Part shown: positions 39,080 to 48,257 of the stretch, in pieces
Layout: every line of letters starts with the position of its first letter
Position numbering within the stretch: the first letter of the stretch is position 1
Assembly (NCBI GenBank): GCA_001829455.1
Contig: MIBH01000023.1
Span: 92,584 to 145,848 of the forward strand
Length of the DNA stretch: 53,265 nucleotides
Direction: 5' to 3'
DNA from: Spirochaetes bacterium RBG_13_51_14
GTDB lineage: Bacteria; Spirochaetota; UBA4802; UBA5550
Position numbers and translations under genes: made by a program
The notes under the pieces: generated by a model
Told to the model about the DNA's origin: nothing
The model's database searches: none
Seen by the model: the letters and a program-made list of their open reading frames with translations, nothing else

Positions 39080-39292
39080 TCAAAAATTATTTAACAGTGA
39101 TTTCAGGTTGGCGGCAGAAATGTGTTCTTTTTTAGGAACCGTCACCTCAAGCGGACACATGACAACAATCGGCTGGCCCTTTTTGTTTTGCGTAACAACC
39201 TGATAATCAAAACCGCCGCTGTATACGCACAGAATATCATCGAGTTGTGATTTATAATGATATTCGCACTTTTTGCAATCTTCCAGTTTCAT
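39080..39292 (-). CDS. small Cys-containing hypothetical protein (70 aa)
   Basis: MKLEDCKKCEYHYKSQLDDILCVYSGG...VVMCPLEV; possible metal site. Confidence 0.6.
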   Translation of the reverse strand: MKLEDCKKCEYHYKSQLDDILCVYSGGFDYQVVTQNKKGQPIVVMCPLEVTVPKKEHISAANLKSLLNNF

Positions 39293-39394
39293 TCATCATC
39301 CTCCGGACAAAAGCTAAAGGGGCCGGGCGCGCGTGATACTTATGAGACATAATACAATAAAATAGCGAATATACAATTCTTTTTCAACTTTTTT

Positions 39395-39452
39395 TAGCGG
39401 TTTGCTGAAAACAGCAAACCGCTAAACGATACATGGAAATATCGTCGTTTTT
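39395..39452. repeat. dispersed hairpin repeat copy 2
   Basis: TAGCGGTTTGCTGAAAACAGCAAACCGCTAAACGATACATGGAAATATCGTCGTTTTTT. Confidence 0.75.
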
Positions 39453-39959
39453 TAAGGCAAAATACCTCGAAAAACATAAGATTTTAGGGTAAACATCTGA
39501 ATTATTTTCTCCCTTCCCCTGATGGAAGGGGTGGGGATAGGGTGATTCCAGCAGTATTTTTGAAATATTTGAAATGGGCCATGTATGGCGCGGTGCAGAA
39601 ATAAGACAGGACATCATGAAAAGCGTCTGCGACCTGAATATAATTCACGTCCGACATCATTTTAATTTACATCCGCGACGGGATTGGGCTACCACGCTAT
39701 CCGACTGGCAATTTCATCCATCGGCGGTAATTGACGGGCGACTATAAGAATAGCGCTCCTCGTTTATGTTAAGATTCCATCAAGCGTGCTCATGTACGGG
39801 AAAGGAATAAATGCCTTTTTATAGAGGTAGCTTCGGCTTTTTGGCTTTGCGCTTCCCACTCATCGCTTAAAAAAAGTATGGACAAACAGCGCCGTGGCGG
39901 CTTATACGAATAATTGAAATGTATTTGCTCGACAGAAATTTTCTTGTGGATTCCATATC

Positions 39960-41654
39960 ATGCCAACCGGGCTGATCAGAGCATCGAAAAAAAAGCTCAC
40001 GCTTATACTCGCACTGCTTGCGTGCACCTTCTGGATCCAGGGATATGCCGGGAGCGAACGCGTATGGAGACCCCAAGACGTCGAGATGTTGCGAAAGCTC
40101 GTCCATGCGAAAAATTCCGGTGAGCTGAAGAAGCTGTCCGACTCGAACAGCGGCATCATAACAGAAGAATGGCTTTTCGAAGCAGGAAATCACGCCTCCT
40201 CGCTGGAAAGCAACTACACCGACGACGCCGGCCTCCGCATAACCGTGGTCCTGGAAGAAATCGCCCGCCGGAGCGGTCTTTACGGAAATGCCGCCGCCGC
40301 GCTCTACGCACGGGGAGATATCCTGCTTGATTATAAGTACCGATACCGCGATGCCGAACGGTCGTATGCCCGTGCCCTGGCGCTTTTTAAAAAAGAAGAC
40401 CGCATCCTCTGGCAGGCGCGCTGTATCAACCGGCTTGGCGATATCTTCTTACGAAGGCTTGACTATAAGGGCGCCGGCGAAAAATTTCGGAATGCTCTTC
40501 TTCTCTTCCACAAGGCGGGTTCGATCTTCGGCGAGGTCAACTGCGAAAAGCGATTCGGGGACATTTCTCTCGCCCTGGCAGACTACGACAAAGCCGAGAG
40601 ACAGTACCGACAGGCGCTTCCCCTGTATAAAAAACTCGGGTCATTGCTGGGCGAGGCCAACTGTGTCAAGCGGATCGGGGACATCGCGTTTTTTACCGAT
40701 AAAACCAGCGTGGCCCGAGAGCGCTACGAGCGGGCATTATCGCTCTATTCAAAGGCCGGCTCGATACTCGGCCAAGCGAACTGCCTGAAAATGCTGGGCG
40801 ATATCGCCTTCGCCGAAAAGAAATTCCGGGACATGGAAAAAGAGCTCAATGAAGCCCTCACCCTGTATCGAAAAATAAAATCATCGCAGGGAGAGGCCTC
40901 CTGTCTGATGCGTCTGGGCGACCTGATGCGCGCGAAGTCCGATCTGCCGCAGGCTGAGAATCTTTACCGCCGCGCCCTGGATTGTTACAGCATGGACGGC
41001 ACGTTCCCTGAAAAGGCGGAATGCATCAGGCGTCTCGCCGAACTGGCATACGCAAAGCAAAACCGGCGGGAAGGCGACCGCCTCGGCGAGCAGGCGCTCC
41101 GGTCGCTGGACGAATCGGCCATCGGCAGAAAAGCCGCGGAGGCGTTGTATGGCCTGGCAGGAATCGCCTATGACAGCAGGAGCTATGGCAACGCGGAAAA
41201 GCTCTTCAGGGAGGCGGGATACCGGTACCGTGAGGCGAACTCTGACATCGGGCTGGCGAACTGCCTCTACCGGATCGGCGAGATTCACTTTTATAGAAAG
41301 AACTTCACGGCATCACGCAGCTTCGTTGAAAAAGCACGTGCTCTGTACCGGCGGGAGGGGTCCGCTCTGGGGAAAGCGAACTGTCTGCATCTGGAGGCAG
41401 ATATTCTTCTCCGTACGGCTTTATATAAGGCGGCCCGCAAGCTCTATGAACAGGCACGGGGTCTCTATAGCCGGGCCGGTTCAATCCTGGGCGAGGCCAA
41501 CTGCGTCTTCGGCCTCGGGGATGCCGCCTTCTTTGTGAAACACTACCGGACGGCGCGGGAATTATATCTGAATGCAAAACCGCTGTACACACGCGCCGGG
41601 TCCAGGCTGGGGGAGAAAAACTGCGATAAACGCCTGCAGGAGCTGGGTCCGTGA
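39960..41654 (+). CDS. exported TPR protein with 11 consecutive 40-aa repeats
   Basis: Signal peptide then AERQYRQALPLYKKLGSLLGEANCVKRIGDIAFFTDKTSV-type units in perfect 40-aa register. Confidence 0.88.
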   Translation: MPTGLIRASKKKLTLILALLACTFWIQGYAGSERVWRPQDVEMLRKLVHAKNSGELKKLSDSNSGIITEEWLFEAGNHASSLESNYTDDAGLRITVVLEEIARRSGLYGNAAAALYARGDILLDYKYRYRDAERSYARALALFKKEDRILWQARCINRLGDIFLRRLDYKGAGEKFRNALLLFHKAGSIFGEVNCEKRFGDISLALADYDKAERQYRQALPLYKKLGSLLGEANCVKRIGDIAFFTDKTSVARERYERALSLYSKAGSILGQANCLKMLGDIAFAEKKFRDMEKELNEALTLYRKIKSSQGEASCLMRLGDLMRAKSDLPQAENLYRRALDCYSMDGTFPEKAECIRRLAELAYAKQNRREGDRLGEQALRSLDESAIGRKAAEALYGLAGIAYDSRSYGNAEKLFREAGYRYREANSDIGLANCLYRIGEIHFYRKNFTASRSFVEKARALYRREGSALGKANCLHLEADILLRTALYKAARKLYEQARGLYSRAGSILGEANCVFGLGDAAFFVKHYRTARELYLNAKPLYTRAGSRLGEKNCDKRLQELGP

Positions 41655-41685
41655 CGACCAACGCGCATCTCCCCCTTGTATCCTA

Positions 41686-42003
41686 TCATCTCACCTCAGG
41701 TACGTCAACCCGCGGCTTATCCGGAAAGCCTTTCGGCTTTCTGTCCGTGCCGCCAATGGACACGGACGCGTCATTCCTCGCCTCAGAGGCTCCCTTTTTT
41801 AATGAACCGGCCCTATCAACACTCCGTTTCATCGCGGTTGATTCCTTTTTGTGATCGGTTTCACTTATCCGGACTCCCTTTTCGCCGCCGGACTCAAGGC
41901 CCGAATCGCCCGATGAACACCGCACAACGCCATGAAGGCGATTATCGTTTTTTTCAGCACACGGAACGGAGAACAGGCATACCGTAATCAACGGAACCAA
42001 CAT
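41686..42003 (-). CDS. possible small exported protein downstream of tolC
   Basis: MLVPLITVCLFSVPCAEKNDNRL..., internal start of ORF 41686-42231. Confidence 0.35.
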   Translation of the reverse strand: MLVPLITVCLFSVPCAEKNDNRLHGVVRCSSGDSGLESGGEKGVRISETDHKKESTAMKRSVDRAGSLKKGASEARNDASVSIGGTDRKPKGFPDKPRVDVPEVR

Positions 42004-42082
42004 TTTTTTCAAGCCAGCCGATTGAATGGCCCGGTGGGATGTATCGTGTCGATTATCCTCATTCGAAATCAAAGGTGTATCC

Positions 42083-43723
42083 TTATTTCTGAACATCTTT
42101 GGGTATATACTTATCCACGTCGATATTGTATTTCTCGAACAGGATGTTCCGCGCCACGTCAAACTGCAGAAGGGCGATATTATATCCCACCAGGGCCTGA
42201 AGCTCCCTTTCGCGGCTCTCGACAATCGCATCGAGCCCGTTTTTTACAACGGCCGAGTTCAGGCGTCCGAGGCCCAGATCCCTCAGCATGCCCCGGTAAA
42301 ACAGCTCGGACTGCTTTCGCGCCTCCATCGCCTTCTGGTAGATCCGGAAGCTTGTCTCGATGTTGTCAGTCGCGTTCATTATATCATCCTTTACGGTCCG
42401 CTTGTATTTCTCCAGCTGGATCTCGGCCTGCCTCACCTTGAAACGCGCGTTCCGTTCCTGCGTGTAAATGTCCTTGTCCCCGATCGGGTATGACAGTTTG
42501 AGTTTGCCTTCCATCCCCGGGAACAAGAAACTGCCTATCTGACCATAGGCGCTGGTTATTCTACCATGCTCGGAATTCAACGCCGCATTGAACTCTGCGG
42601 TCAGGGACGGCAGGGACCCGTTCCGGGCGACCTTGATCATCATATTCGCGGTCTCCAGATTCAGCACGGCATTCCGGTAATCGGCGCGCTTCTGGTAGGC
42701 GGTCTTCAGCGCCTCCTCGACATTGACGGCCGGATATTTATTTGAAAAAACAGCGGTCCCTGTCACGTCCATATTTTCGTCAACATTGATGGTGGTGAGG
42801 AAGCTCCGGAGAGCTTCCCGGTATTTCTGGCGGGTCATGGTCATGTTCGCCTCTGCACCGGCGAGCATCGCATTGTACATCCTCATGGTGTAGTCATCAG
42901 CAAGGCCGTACGCCGCGTTCCGGGCGGTGATGTCCCGGACCTTTTTCGTCTCCTTTACCTGGAGATCAGCGTTCTCCAGCGACACCTTCGTGATCACCGT
43001 ATTCCAGTACTCGCCGATGACCTGGACTATTACCAAGGAAAGCTGGAATATGATCGCCTCCTTTTTCATTTTTGAGGCATTTTTCAGGATCTCTTCGGTT
43101 TCCCGGTCGCTGAATCCGAACGCGTTCCTGAGAAGCTCCTGCTGAACTGATATAAACACGCTCGGCTTATGGGCCCTCGCCGGTCCAGTCATACTTGAGA
43201 AAAGACTCTGATCACGCTTGATCCTATCATACTCGTGATTCAGGCCGGCAACAACGGTTGTTCCCGATGAAAAACTTTTGTACAGTGACGCCCCGCCCTT
43301 AAAGGATGACTGGTTTTCGCCGGTAAAGCTCCTGCCACCCGGAGTAAATGAAACATAGGATCCTCCTCCCTCGGCGGAGAGCATCGGGGCGAATTTTTTC
43401 AAAAACTGGTTGTACTGCGTGTCCACCATGGCAACGTCATAGCTCACCGACATCATGTCGAAATTCTGCTTTACAGCCCATTCCATTGCCTGGCCGAGGG
43501 TTATCTTCAGCCTGCCCAGTACCAGGGCAGGCTCGTCCGCGAGCTCAATGTTGATCCGCTTCGTCTCCCTGCTCGACCATGCGTTCGCGTCGGTATTTGT
43601 ATTGGCCGCCATGCCGGTATCCGCAGCGGTATTTTCCCCCTCCTTCATAATCTGCGCACCGGCGGCAGAGGCCAGACTCAATACCGCACAAATTAAAATA
43701 GCATGTTTCATGGTGTTTTTCAT
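42083..43723 (-). CDS. TolC-like outer membrane efflux protein
   Basis: Signal peptide; LGQAMEWAVKQNFD; paired coiled-coil OEP repeats (LQVKETKKVRDITARNAAYGLADDYTMRMYNAMLAGAEANM; ARFKVRQAEIQLEKYKRTV). Confidence 0.87.
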   Translation of the reverse strand: MKNTMKHAILICAVLSLASAAGAQIMKEGENTAADTGMAANTNTDANAWSSRETKRINIELADEPALVLGRLKITLGQAMEWAVKQNFDMMSVSYDVAMVDTQYNQFLKKFAPMLSAEGGGSYVSFTPGGRSFTGENQSSFKGGASLYKSFSSGTTVVAGLNHEYDRIKRDQSLFSSMTGPARAHKPSVFISVQQELLRNAFGFSDRETEEILKNASKMKKEAIIFQLSLVIVQVIGEYWNTVITKVSLENADLQVKETKKVRDITARNAAYGLADDYTMRMYNAMLAGAEANMTMTRQKYREALRSFLTTINVDENMDVTGTAVFSNKYPAVNVEEALKTAYQKRADYRNAVLNLETANMMIKVARNGSLPSLTAEFNAALNSEHGRITSAYGQIGSFLFPGMEGKLKLSYPIGDKDIYTQERNARFKVRQAEIQLEKYKRTVKDDIMNATDNIETSFRIYQKAMEARKQSELFYRGMLRDLGLGRLNSAVVKNGLDAIVESRERELQALVGYNIALLQFDVARNILFEKYNIDVDKYIPKDVQK

Positions 43724-43896
43724 CTCATTCTCCTGTAGCGAGTGGTCGCATCAGTGATGTAAAATGGTATCGACTTTCAACTCCCTCCCTAACAACGCTG
43801 GATAATATCTTTTGCCGGGGCATGCTGTATTCCATTATGAGGGCATCAATGGAGCGTTTCCCCTCGGCTGATCCTTTTTGTCTTTTTGTTTCAACA

Positions 43897-43959
43897 TTAA
43901 CCTTATGTTTAAAAAATTTAACCGTATGGTTTAATTGGTAAAAAAACGTATGTTGTCAA
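43897..43959 (-). promoter_or_regulatory. putative tolC promoter with tandem TTAACC(T/G)TATG(G)TTTAA operators
   Basis: TTGACA (43954-43959, minus strand) with near-palindromes at 43918-43934 and 43897-43912 just downstream. Confidence 0.5.
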
Positions 43960-44196
43960 GAAATTAATTCACGCTCAATTGAAGCGACTCATACTTAAAA
44001 TGGGGAATCGGCGATACCGCGGCCCGGGACGAGATCACCGTGATAAGAGAAGTGCTCCTGGTTAGGTCCCGGCAAGCGGTGGCTCGAAACAGCCGAGCTG
44101 AATAGCCATTGGCCGGTTGAGGCGTGCGCCTCCCGGTACCTCCTCGAGTTATGACGCGAATGATATGCAATTAATGAAAAAATTGAAATGATATCG

Positions 44197-44224
44197 GAAG
44201 GCGGGGTTGCGCAACCGCGCCTTC
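44197..44224 (-). terminator. hairpin GAAGGCGGGGTTGCGCAACCGCGCCTTC downstream of the disulfide oxidoreductase gene
   Basis: 28-nt imperfect palindrome 10 nt after the stop codon. Confidence 0.55.
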
Positions 44225-44234
44225 TCGTGCATGA

Positions 44235-44876
44235 CTACATCTTCTCGATAACATCCAAAAGCTTCTCGATAGGCTGAACCCCCACCATGCTGTGGCTCTC
44301 ATTGATGATGATCCGGGGAACGCCGCTCACCTGGTGTTTCTGCACCAGGTGCGGAAACAGCCCGGCATCAATCATATCGGCTTTGATCCTCTTATTTTCC
44401 ATAGCGAGGCGGTGCGCGGTGCTCACGGCACCGGGGCAATAGGGGCAGGTAAGAGTGACAAAGACCTGGATATGCACGTCTTTGTCTACGGCCGTGATCC
44501 GGGATGCGATGTCATCCTTGAGCGGCTCCCGGAGTCCCGATGCCTCCATGAGGCTCCCAAGAAATGAATTGATCTCATATCCGCCGGGAAGTCCGTAAAA
44601 CGTGACGCCCAGGTGATTATTATCCTTGTCATTAATGACGATTGCCGGAATCTTGTCGACCCCGTACCTGTCGGCCGCGTCCTTATCCTTCTGAAAATCG
44701 TATATCGCCAGCTTGATCTTTTCAGACAGCGAAGCGATCTCCTCGACAAAGGACCGCGTATCGCCGCAGGCAAAACATTCGAATTCCTGCGTAAAAAAGG
44801 CGAGGCTCACGTCATCCTTCATGGCAGTGAGGATATCCTTGATCTGCTTTTTTACCTTTTCATCAAACAGAGCCAT
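44235..44876 (-). CDS. protein disulfide oxidoreductase (tandem thioredoxin/glutaredoxin folds)
   Basis: ECFACGD and TCPYCPG redox motifs; VPRIIINESHSMVG. Confidence 0.88.
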   Translation of the reverse strand: MALFDEKVKKQIKDILTAMKDDVSLAFFTQEFECFACGDTRSFVEEIASLSEKIKLAIYDFQKDKDAADRYGVDKIPAIVINDKDNNHLGVTFYGLPGGYEINSFLGSLMEASGLREPLKDDIASRITAVDKDVHIQVFVTLTCPYCPGAVSTAHRLAMENKRIKADMIDAGLFPHLVQKHQVSGVPRIIINESHSMVGVQPIEKLLDVIEKM

Positions 44877-44986
44877 TAGGTATCCTCCTTATTTCGAGGT
44901 GGATCTCAGCATATCCACTGGTTCAACCGATCATCACACGACATGACCATTATTGCGTGCAACAACCCCTGGATTCCCGGGATCAT

Positions 44987-45964
44987 TCACCTGTTCAATA
45001 CATAATTACACGCCGTCAGCGCGGCCTTGGCGCCCTCGCCGCCCGCCACGATGATCTGCTTGAAGGGAACATCGGTGACGTCGCCGGCCGCGAAGATACC
45101 CGGCACGCTCGTGCGGCAGGAACAGTCCACCATGATCTCGCCCGCCTGATTGAGCTGCAGCAGCCCTTTCACGATGCCGCTGTTGGGAATCAGCCCGATC
45201 TCAACGAAAATGCCCTGGGCGGCGATCTGATCCACTACGCCCGTTTTACGGTTCTTTACCGAGACCGATTCCACGCTGTCCCGCCCGTCAATGCTCGTTA
45301 CTTCGGACTCATATATTACCCGCACGTTTTTAAAAGCGCTGAGTTTATCGATAAGTATTGTATCGCCGGTGAGCTTCTCGAGGAACTGCACCATGGTCAC
45401 CCCTTCTGCAACTCGCGCAAGGTCAATAGCGGCCTCGACTCCCGAGTTGCCGCCCCCCACCACGACAACGTTTTTCCCGGAGAAGAAGGGAGCGTCGCAG
45501 GTCGAGCAATAGGCGACGCCGCGCCCCCTGAACTCCTCCTCGCCGGGAACGCCCAGCTTCCGCCACGATTTGCCGGTGGCGATGATGAGCGCCTTCGCCG
45601 AAAATACCCTGCCGTCCTCGAAATGCACCTTCTTGATGTCGCCGGCATCTATGGACTGCACGGCGGTCCCCTCGTCATAATCGATGCCGAACTGGAAGAC
45701 CTGCTCCTTGAACTTCTGCACCAGTTCCACGCCGTTGATGTACCGATATCCCATGTAATTTTCCACGCCCGCCGTCAGGGCCACCTGCCCGCCGATCTCC
45801 TTCACGATGAGGCCCGTGGACACGCCCTTGCGTATGCAGTACACCGCGGCGGTGAGTCCGGCGGGACCGCCGCCGAGTATCATCACATCATAGGTCTTGT
45901 CAGAAACGAGAGGATTAAAATTGAGCTCGGAATCGAACATACCGGCGCTGAGATTGAAGTCCAT
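44987..45964 (-). CDS. thioredoxin reductase-like flavoprotein
   Basis: VMILGGGPAGLTAAVY, YCSTCDAPFFSGKNVVVVGGGNSGVEAA, GIFAAGDVTDVPFKQIIVAGGEGAKAAL. Confidence 0.92.
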   Translation of the reverse strand: MDFNLSAGMFDSELNFNPLVSDKTYDVMILGGGPAGLTAAVYCIRKGVSTGLIVKEIGGQVALTAGVENYMGYRYINGVELVQKFKEQVFQFGIDYDEGTAVQSIDAGDIKKVHFEDGRVFSAKALIIATGKSWRKLGVPGEEEFRGRGVAYCSTCDAPFFSGKNVVVVGGGNSGVEAAIDLARVAEGVTMVQFLEKLTGDTILIDKLSAFKNVRVIYESEVTSIDGRDSVESVSVKNRKTGVVDQIAAQGIFVEIGLIPNSGIVKGLLQLNQAGEIMVDCSCRTSVPGIFAAGDVTDVPFKQIIVAGGEGAKAALTACNYVLNR

Positions 45965-46026
45965 ATCTGGGTCCCTTTTGCTGTATTGGATAATATATTA
46001 AAATTTTTTATCTTTTGTCAACACTT

Positions 46027-47094
46027 TCACGATACCGTCAACAGCTCGTAATCCGGATTGCCAAAACCGATCTCCCGCGCATAGTCAATCTGGAAGCGGT
46101 ATGGTATGTCGTAGGCCAGCTGGGACAATTTTTTCCCGGCCCGATTCTCAACCAGATCAAGAGAGGCCGCGTCCGCCGCCACCGGGTCGGCGGATATCAC
46201 AACGCCGATATCGGGCACGATGGGGTCGAAGGATGTCATGCAGTCGCAGTCCTTTGACATCCGTATCAGAAAATTGAAACATATCAACTTATCCTTCTTC
46301 CCCCGCGCTACGCCCCAGGCGTGCTCCGTCACTTTCTTCTGCAGCTGCTCGTATGTGGCGCCCCAGTTATAGGCCACGGCGTCGAATTGGCATACCGCAA
46401 GGCACTGGCCGCACCCGATGCAGACGGCGCTGTCGATGACGGCGCTTTCTTCACCCATGGTGATGGCCGATTCCGGGCACCACTGGACGCACAGGCCGCA
46501 GCGGGTGCATGCCTTGACTTTGATCTTCGGCTTGGCCGTGGAATGCTGGTTCATCTTTCCTTTTCTGCTTGAGCAGCCCATGCCCATGTTCTTCAGGGCG
46601 CATCCGAATCCGGCGGCCAGGTGTCCGGTGAAATGGGACACCATGATCAGGGCGCCGGCCTTGACGATAATAGATGCCAGCTTCACCGACTGGTAAATCT
46701 TCCCCGGCAGTGCAACTTCCACCTCTTCGTCACCGTAGAGCCCGTCTGCCATGATGATCGGCATGCCGGTGTTCTCGCGTCCGTATCCCTGCGCGTGAGC
46801 GTGGTTCAGGTGCGATACCGCATCCGCCCGGTTCCCCTTGTACAGAGTCTGGGTCTCGGTAAGAAAGGGGCTGCCCTTCTTTCCACGGACGAGCTCTCCC
46901 AGCATTTTCAGGTAGGAGGGCTGAATGTGGCCGGTCTTGCCCCCCTCGCCGAAGTGTGTCTTGATCGCCACCATATCCCTCTCGGCAATGAAGTCGAGCA
47001 GGCGATGCGATTCGATAACGTGTCTGAGCCGCGCGCATGCCGACGCATCGTCAACCGGCGTTGTTACCGGGATAAAATAGACCTTCTGTTTCAT
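46027..47094 (-). CDS. DUF362 domain / Fe-S center protein with 2x[4Fe-4S] ferredoxin motifs
   Basis: VAIKTHFGEGGKTGHIQPSYLKML; CTRCGLCVQWCP; CIGCGQCLAVCQ. Confidence 0.9.
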   Translation of the reverse strand: MKQKVYFIPVTTPVDDASACARLRHVIESHRLLDFIAERDMVAIKTHFGEGGKTGHIQPSYLKMLGELVRGKKGSPFLTETQTLYKGNRADAVSHLNHAHAQGYGRENTGMPIIMADGLYGDEEVEVALPGKIYQSVKLASIIVKAGALIMVSHFTGHLAAGFGCALKNMGMGCSSRKGKMNQHSTAKPKIKVKACTRCGLCVQWCPESAITMGEESAVIDSAVCIGCGQCLAVCQFDAVAYNWGATYEQLQKKVTEHAWGVARGKKDKLICFNFLIRMSKDCDCMTSFDPIVPDIGVVISADPVAADAASLDLVENRAGKKLSQLAYDIPYRFQIDYAREIGFGNPDYELLTVS

Positions 47095-47852
47095 GGCCGT
47101 GCTCCTTCGATCGATTTATTCATGATGTTAAGGTTCTCTATAATCATGCTGCGCACCATCCCCACGGTTTCCTCAATCGAAAGATTCTCAAAAACCCGAT
47201 GCGGTATTTCATCGAAGACCTTTACGAGAATATTCTGGACGCCGTGAAAATTGATGCTGTACTTCGGCAGCGCCTTATGTGTTCCGGTGATGACGATCGG
47301 AAGGATGGGGATCTTTTTTTTCTTCGCGATCTGAAAGGCTCCCGGCTTGAAGTCCTTCACGGTGCCGTCTGGCGAACGGGTCCCCTCCGGGAAGAAGAAC
47401 ACTGAGCTCCCCTCGTCGATCCGCTCCTCGCAGTCCTTCATCATCCGCTCGATGCTCTCCCTGTCCCCGCGCTTGAGCCTGATGTACCGGTTGAGCGTCA
47501 TGTTCCAGCCGATAAGGGGCACCTTGAATATCTCGACTTTCGAAACCCACTTGAAATGAAAGAAGAGCCGGAACGCAACCAGGATATCCAGCTGCGACTG
47601 GTGGTTCGAGACCACCATGTAGGTGGCGTTTTTCCGGATTTTACCGCGCCCCTCGACCCGTATCCGCCAGGGCGGCATGATCCATGTGTAAAGTGAGGCC
47701 CAGAAGCAAGTGAAAAGGTGGAGAAGACGGAGCCTTTTGTCAAACGGATAGGTGACGAGCCGCACCAGGACCGCGACGAGATAGAATACGATAGATGTTA
47801 TTCCCACGAAAGTGAAAAAGCCATAGGCAATAATACGATTAAACATAGACAC
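47091..47852 (-). CDS. plsC: 1-acyl-sn-glycerol-3-phosphate acyltransferase
   Basis: VVSNHQSQLDILVAF (HX4D), FFPEGTRSPDGTVKDFKPGAFQIA. Confidence 0.93.
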   Translation of the reverse strand: MSMFNRIIAYGFFTFVGITSIVFYLVAVLVRLVTYPFDKRLRLLHLFTCFWASLYTWIMPPWRIRVEGRGKIRKNATYMVVSNHQSQLDILVAFRLFFHFKWVSKVEIFKVPLIGWNMTLNRYIRLKRGDRESIERMMKDCEERIDEGSSVFFFPEGTRSPDGTVKDFKPGAFQIAKKKKIPILPIVITGTHKALPKYSINFHGVQNILVKVFDEIPHRVFENLSIEETVGMVRSMIIENLNIMNKSIEGARP

Positions 47853-48154
47853 TCTACTCCCTGAAATTTAAAAATCTTATCACCCTGCAATCAGCGTTTC
47901 CCTGTATGCCGGGAGGGCGGAAACTCCAATTATTTCTCTGATATTCTTCAATCGTAATATGAGTTTTTGTCAATGGAATTTTAGCGTATGAAATATAATA
48001 TTATCCTTGATTAATAACTTGATGGACAAATACCCTGTCTGTGTTCCGGCGAGATATTGTATTCTTAAATTAATCGTTTTTCTTTATATCTTTTTGTAAA
48101 ATCCCTCATCTGTATTCATATTAATTACAGATATCTGCATGTTAATTCATTCAC

Positions 48155-48168
48155 TTGACTTAGGTCAA
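48155..48168. promoter_or_regulatory. Crp/Fnr superfamily (DNR/NnrR-type) site upstream of norZ
   Basis: TTGAC-TTAG-GTCAA; TACCAT -10-like hexamer at 48191-48196 would place it near -41.5. Confidence 0.75.
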
Positions 48169-48257
48169 TGCGCTCATCCGCATAGTGTGATACCATATCT
48201 TACCGTACGGGATGTTTTCTTGATTTTCATGATATTCAAACAGTTAAGGAGGCACTG

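Noticed and set aside
39485-39550. CCCTTCCCCTGATGGAAGGGGTGGGG hairpin as a third MITE-like copy
   Set aside because: Similar GC-rich stem to copy A but no TAGACTTGTTGC termini found around it
39384-39617. 77-aa minus-strand ORF
   Set aside because: Overlaps the hairpin repeat and a GGGGTGGGG intergenic segment
39960-41654. Periodic DNA that could suggest a CRISPR-like array
   Set aside because: The 120-nt periodicity is codon-level TPR repetition within an ORF, not conserved short repeats with unique spacers
44957-46051. 364-aa plus-strand ORF
   Set aside because: Antisense to the thioredoxin-reductase-like gene; no recognisable motifs
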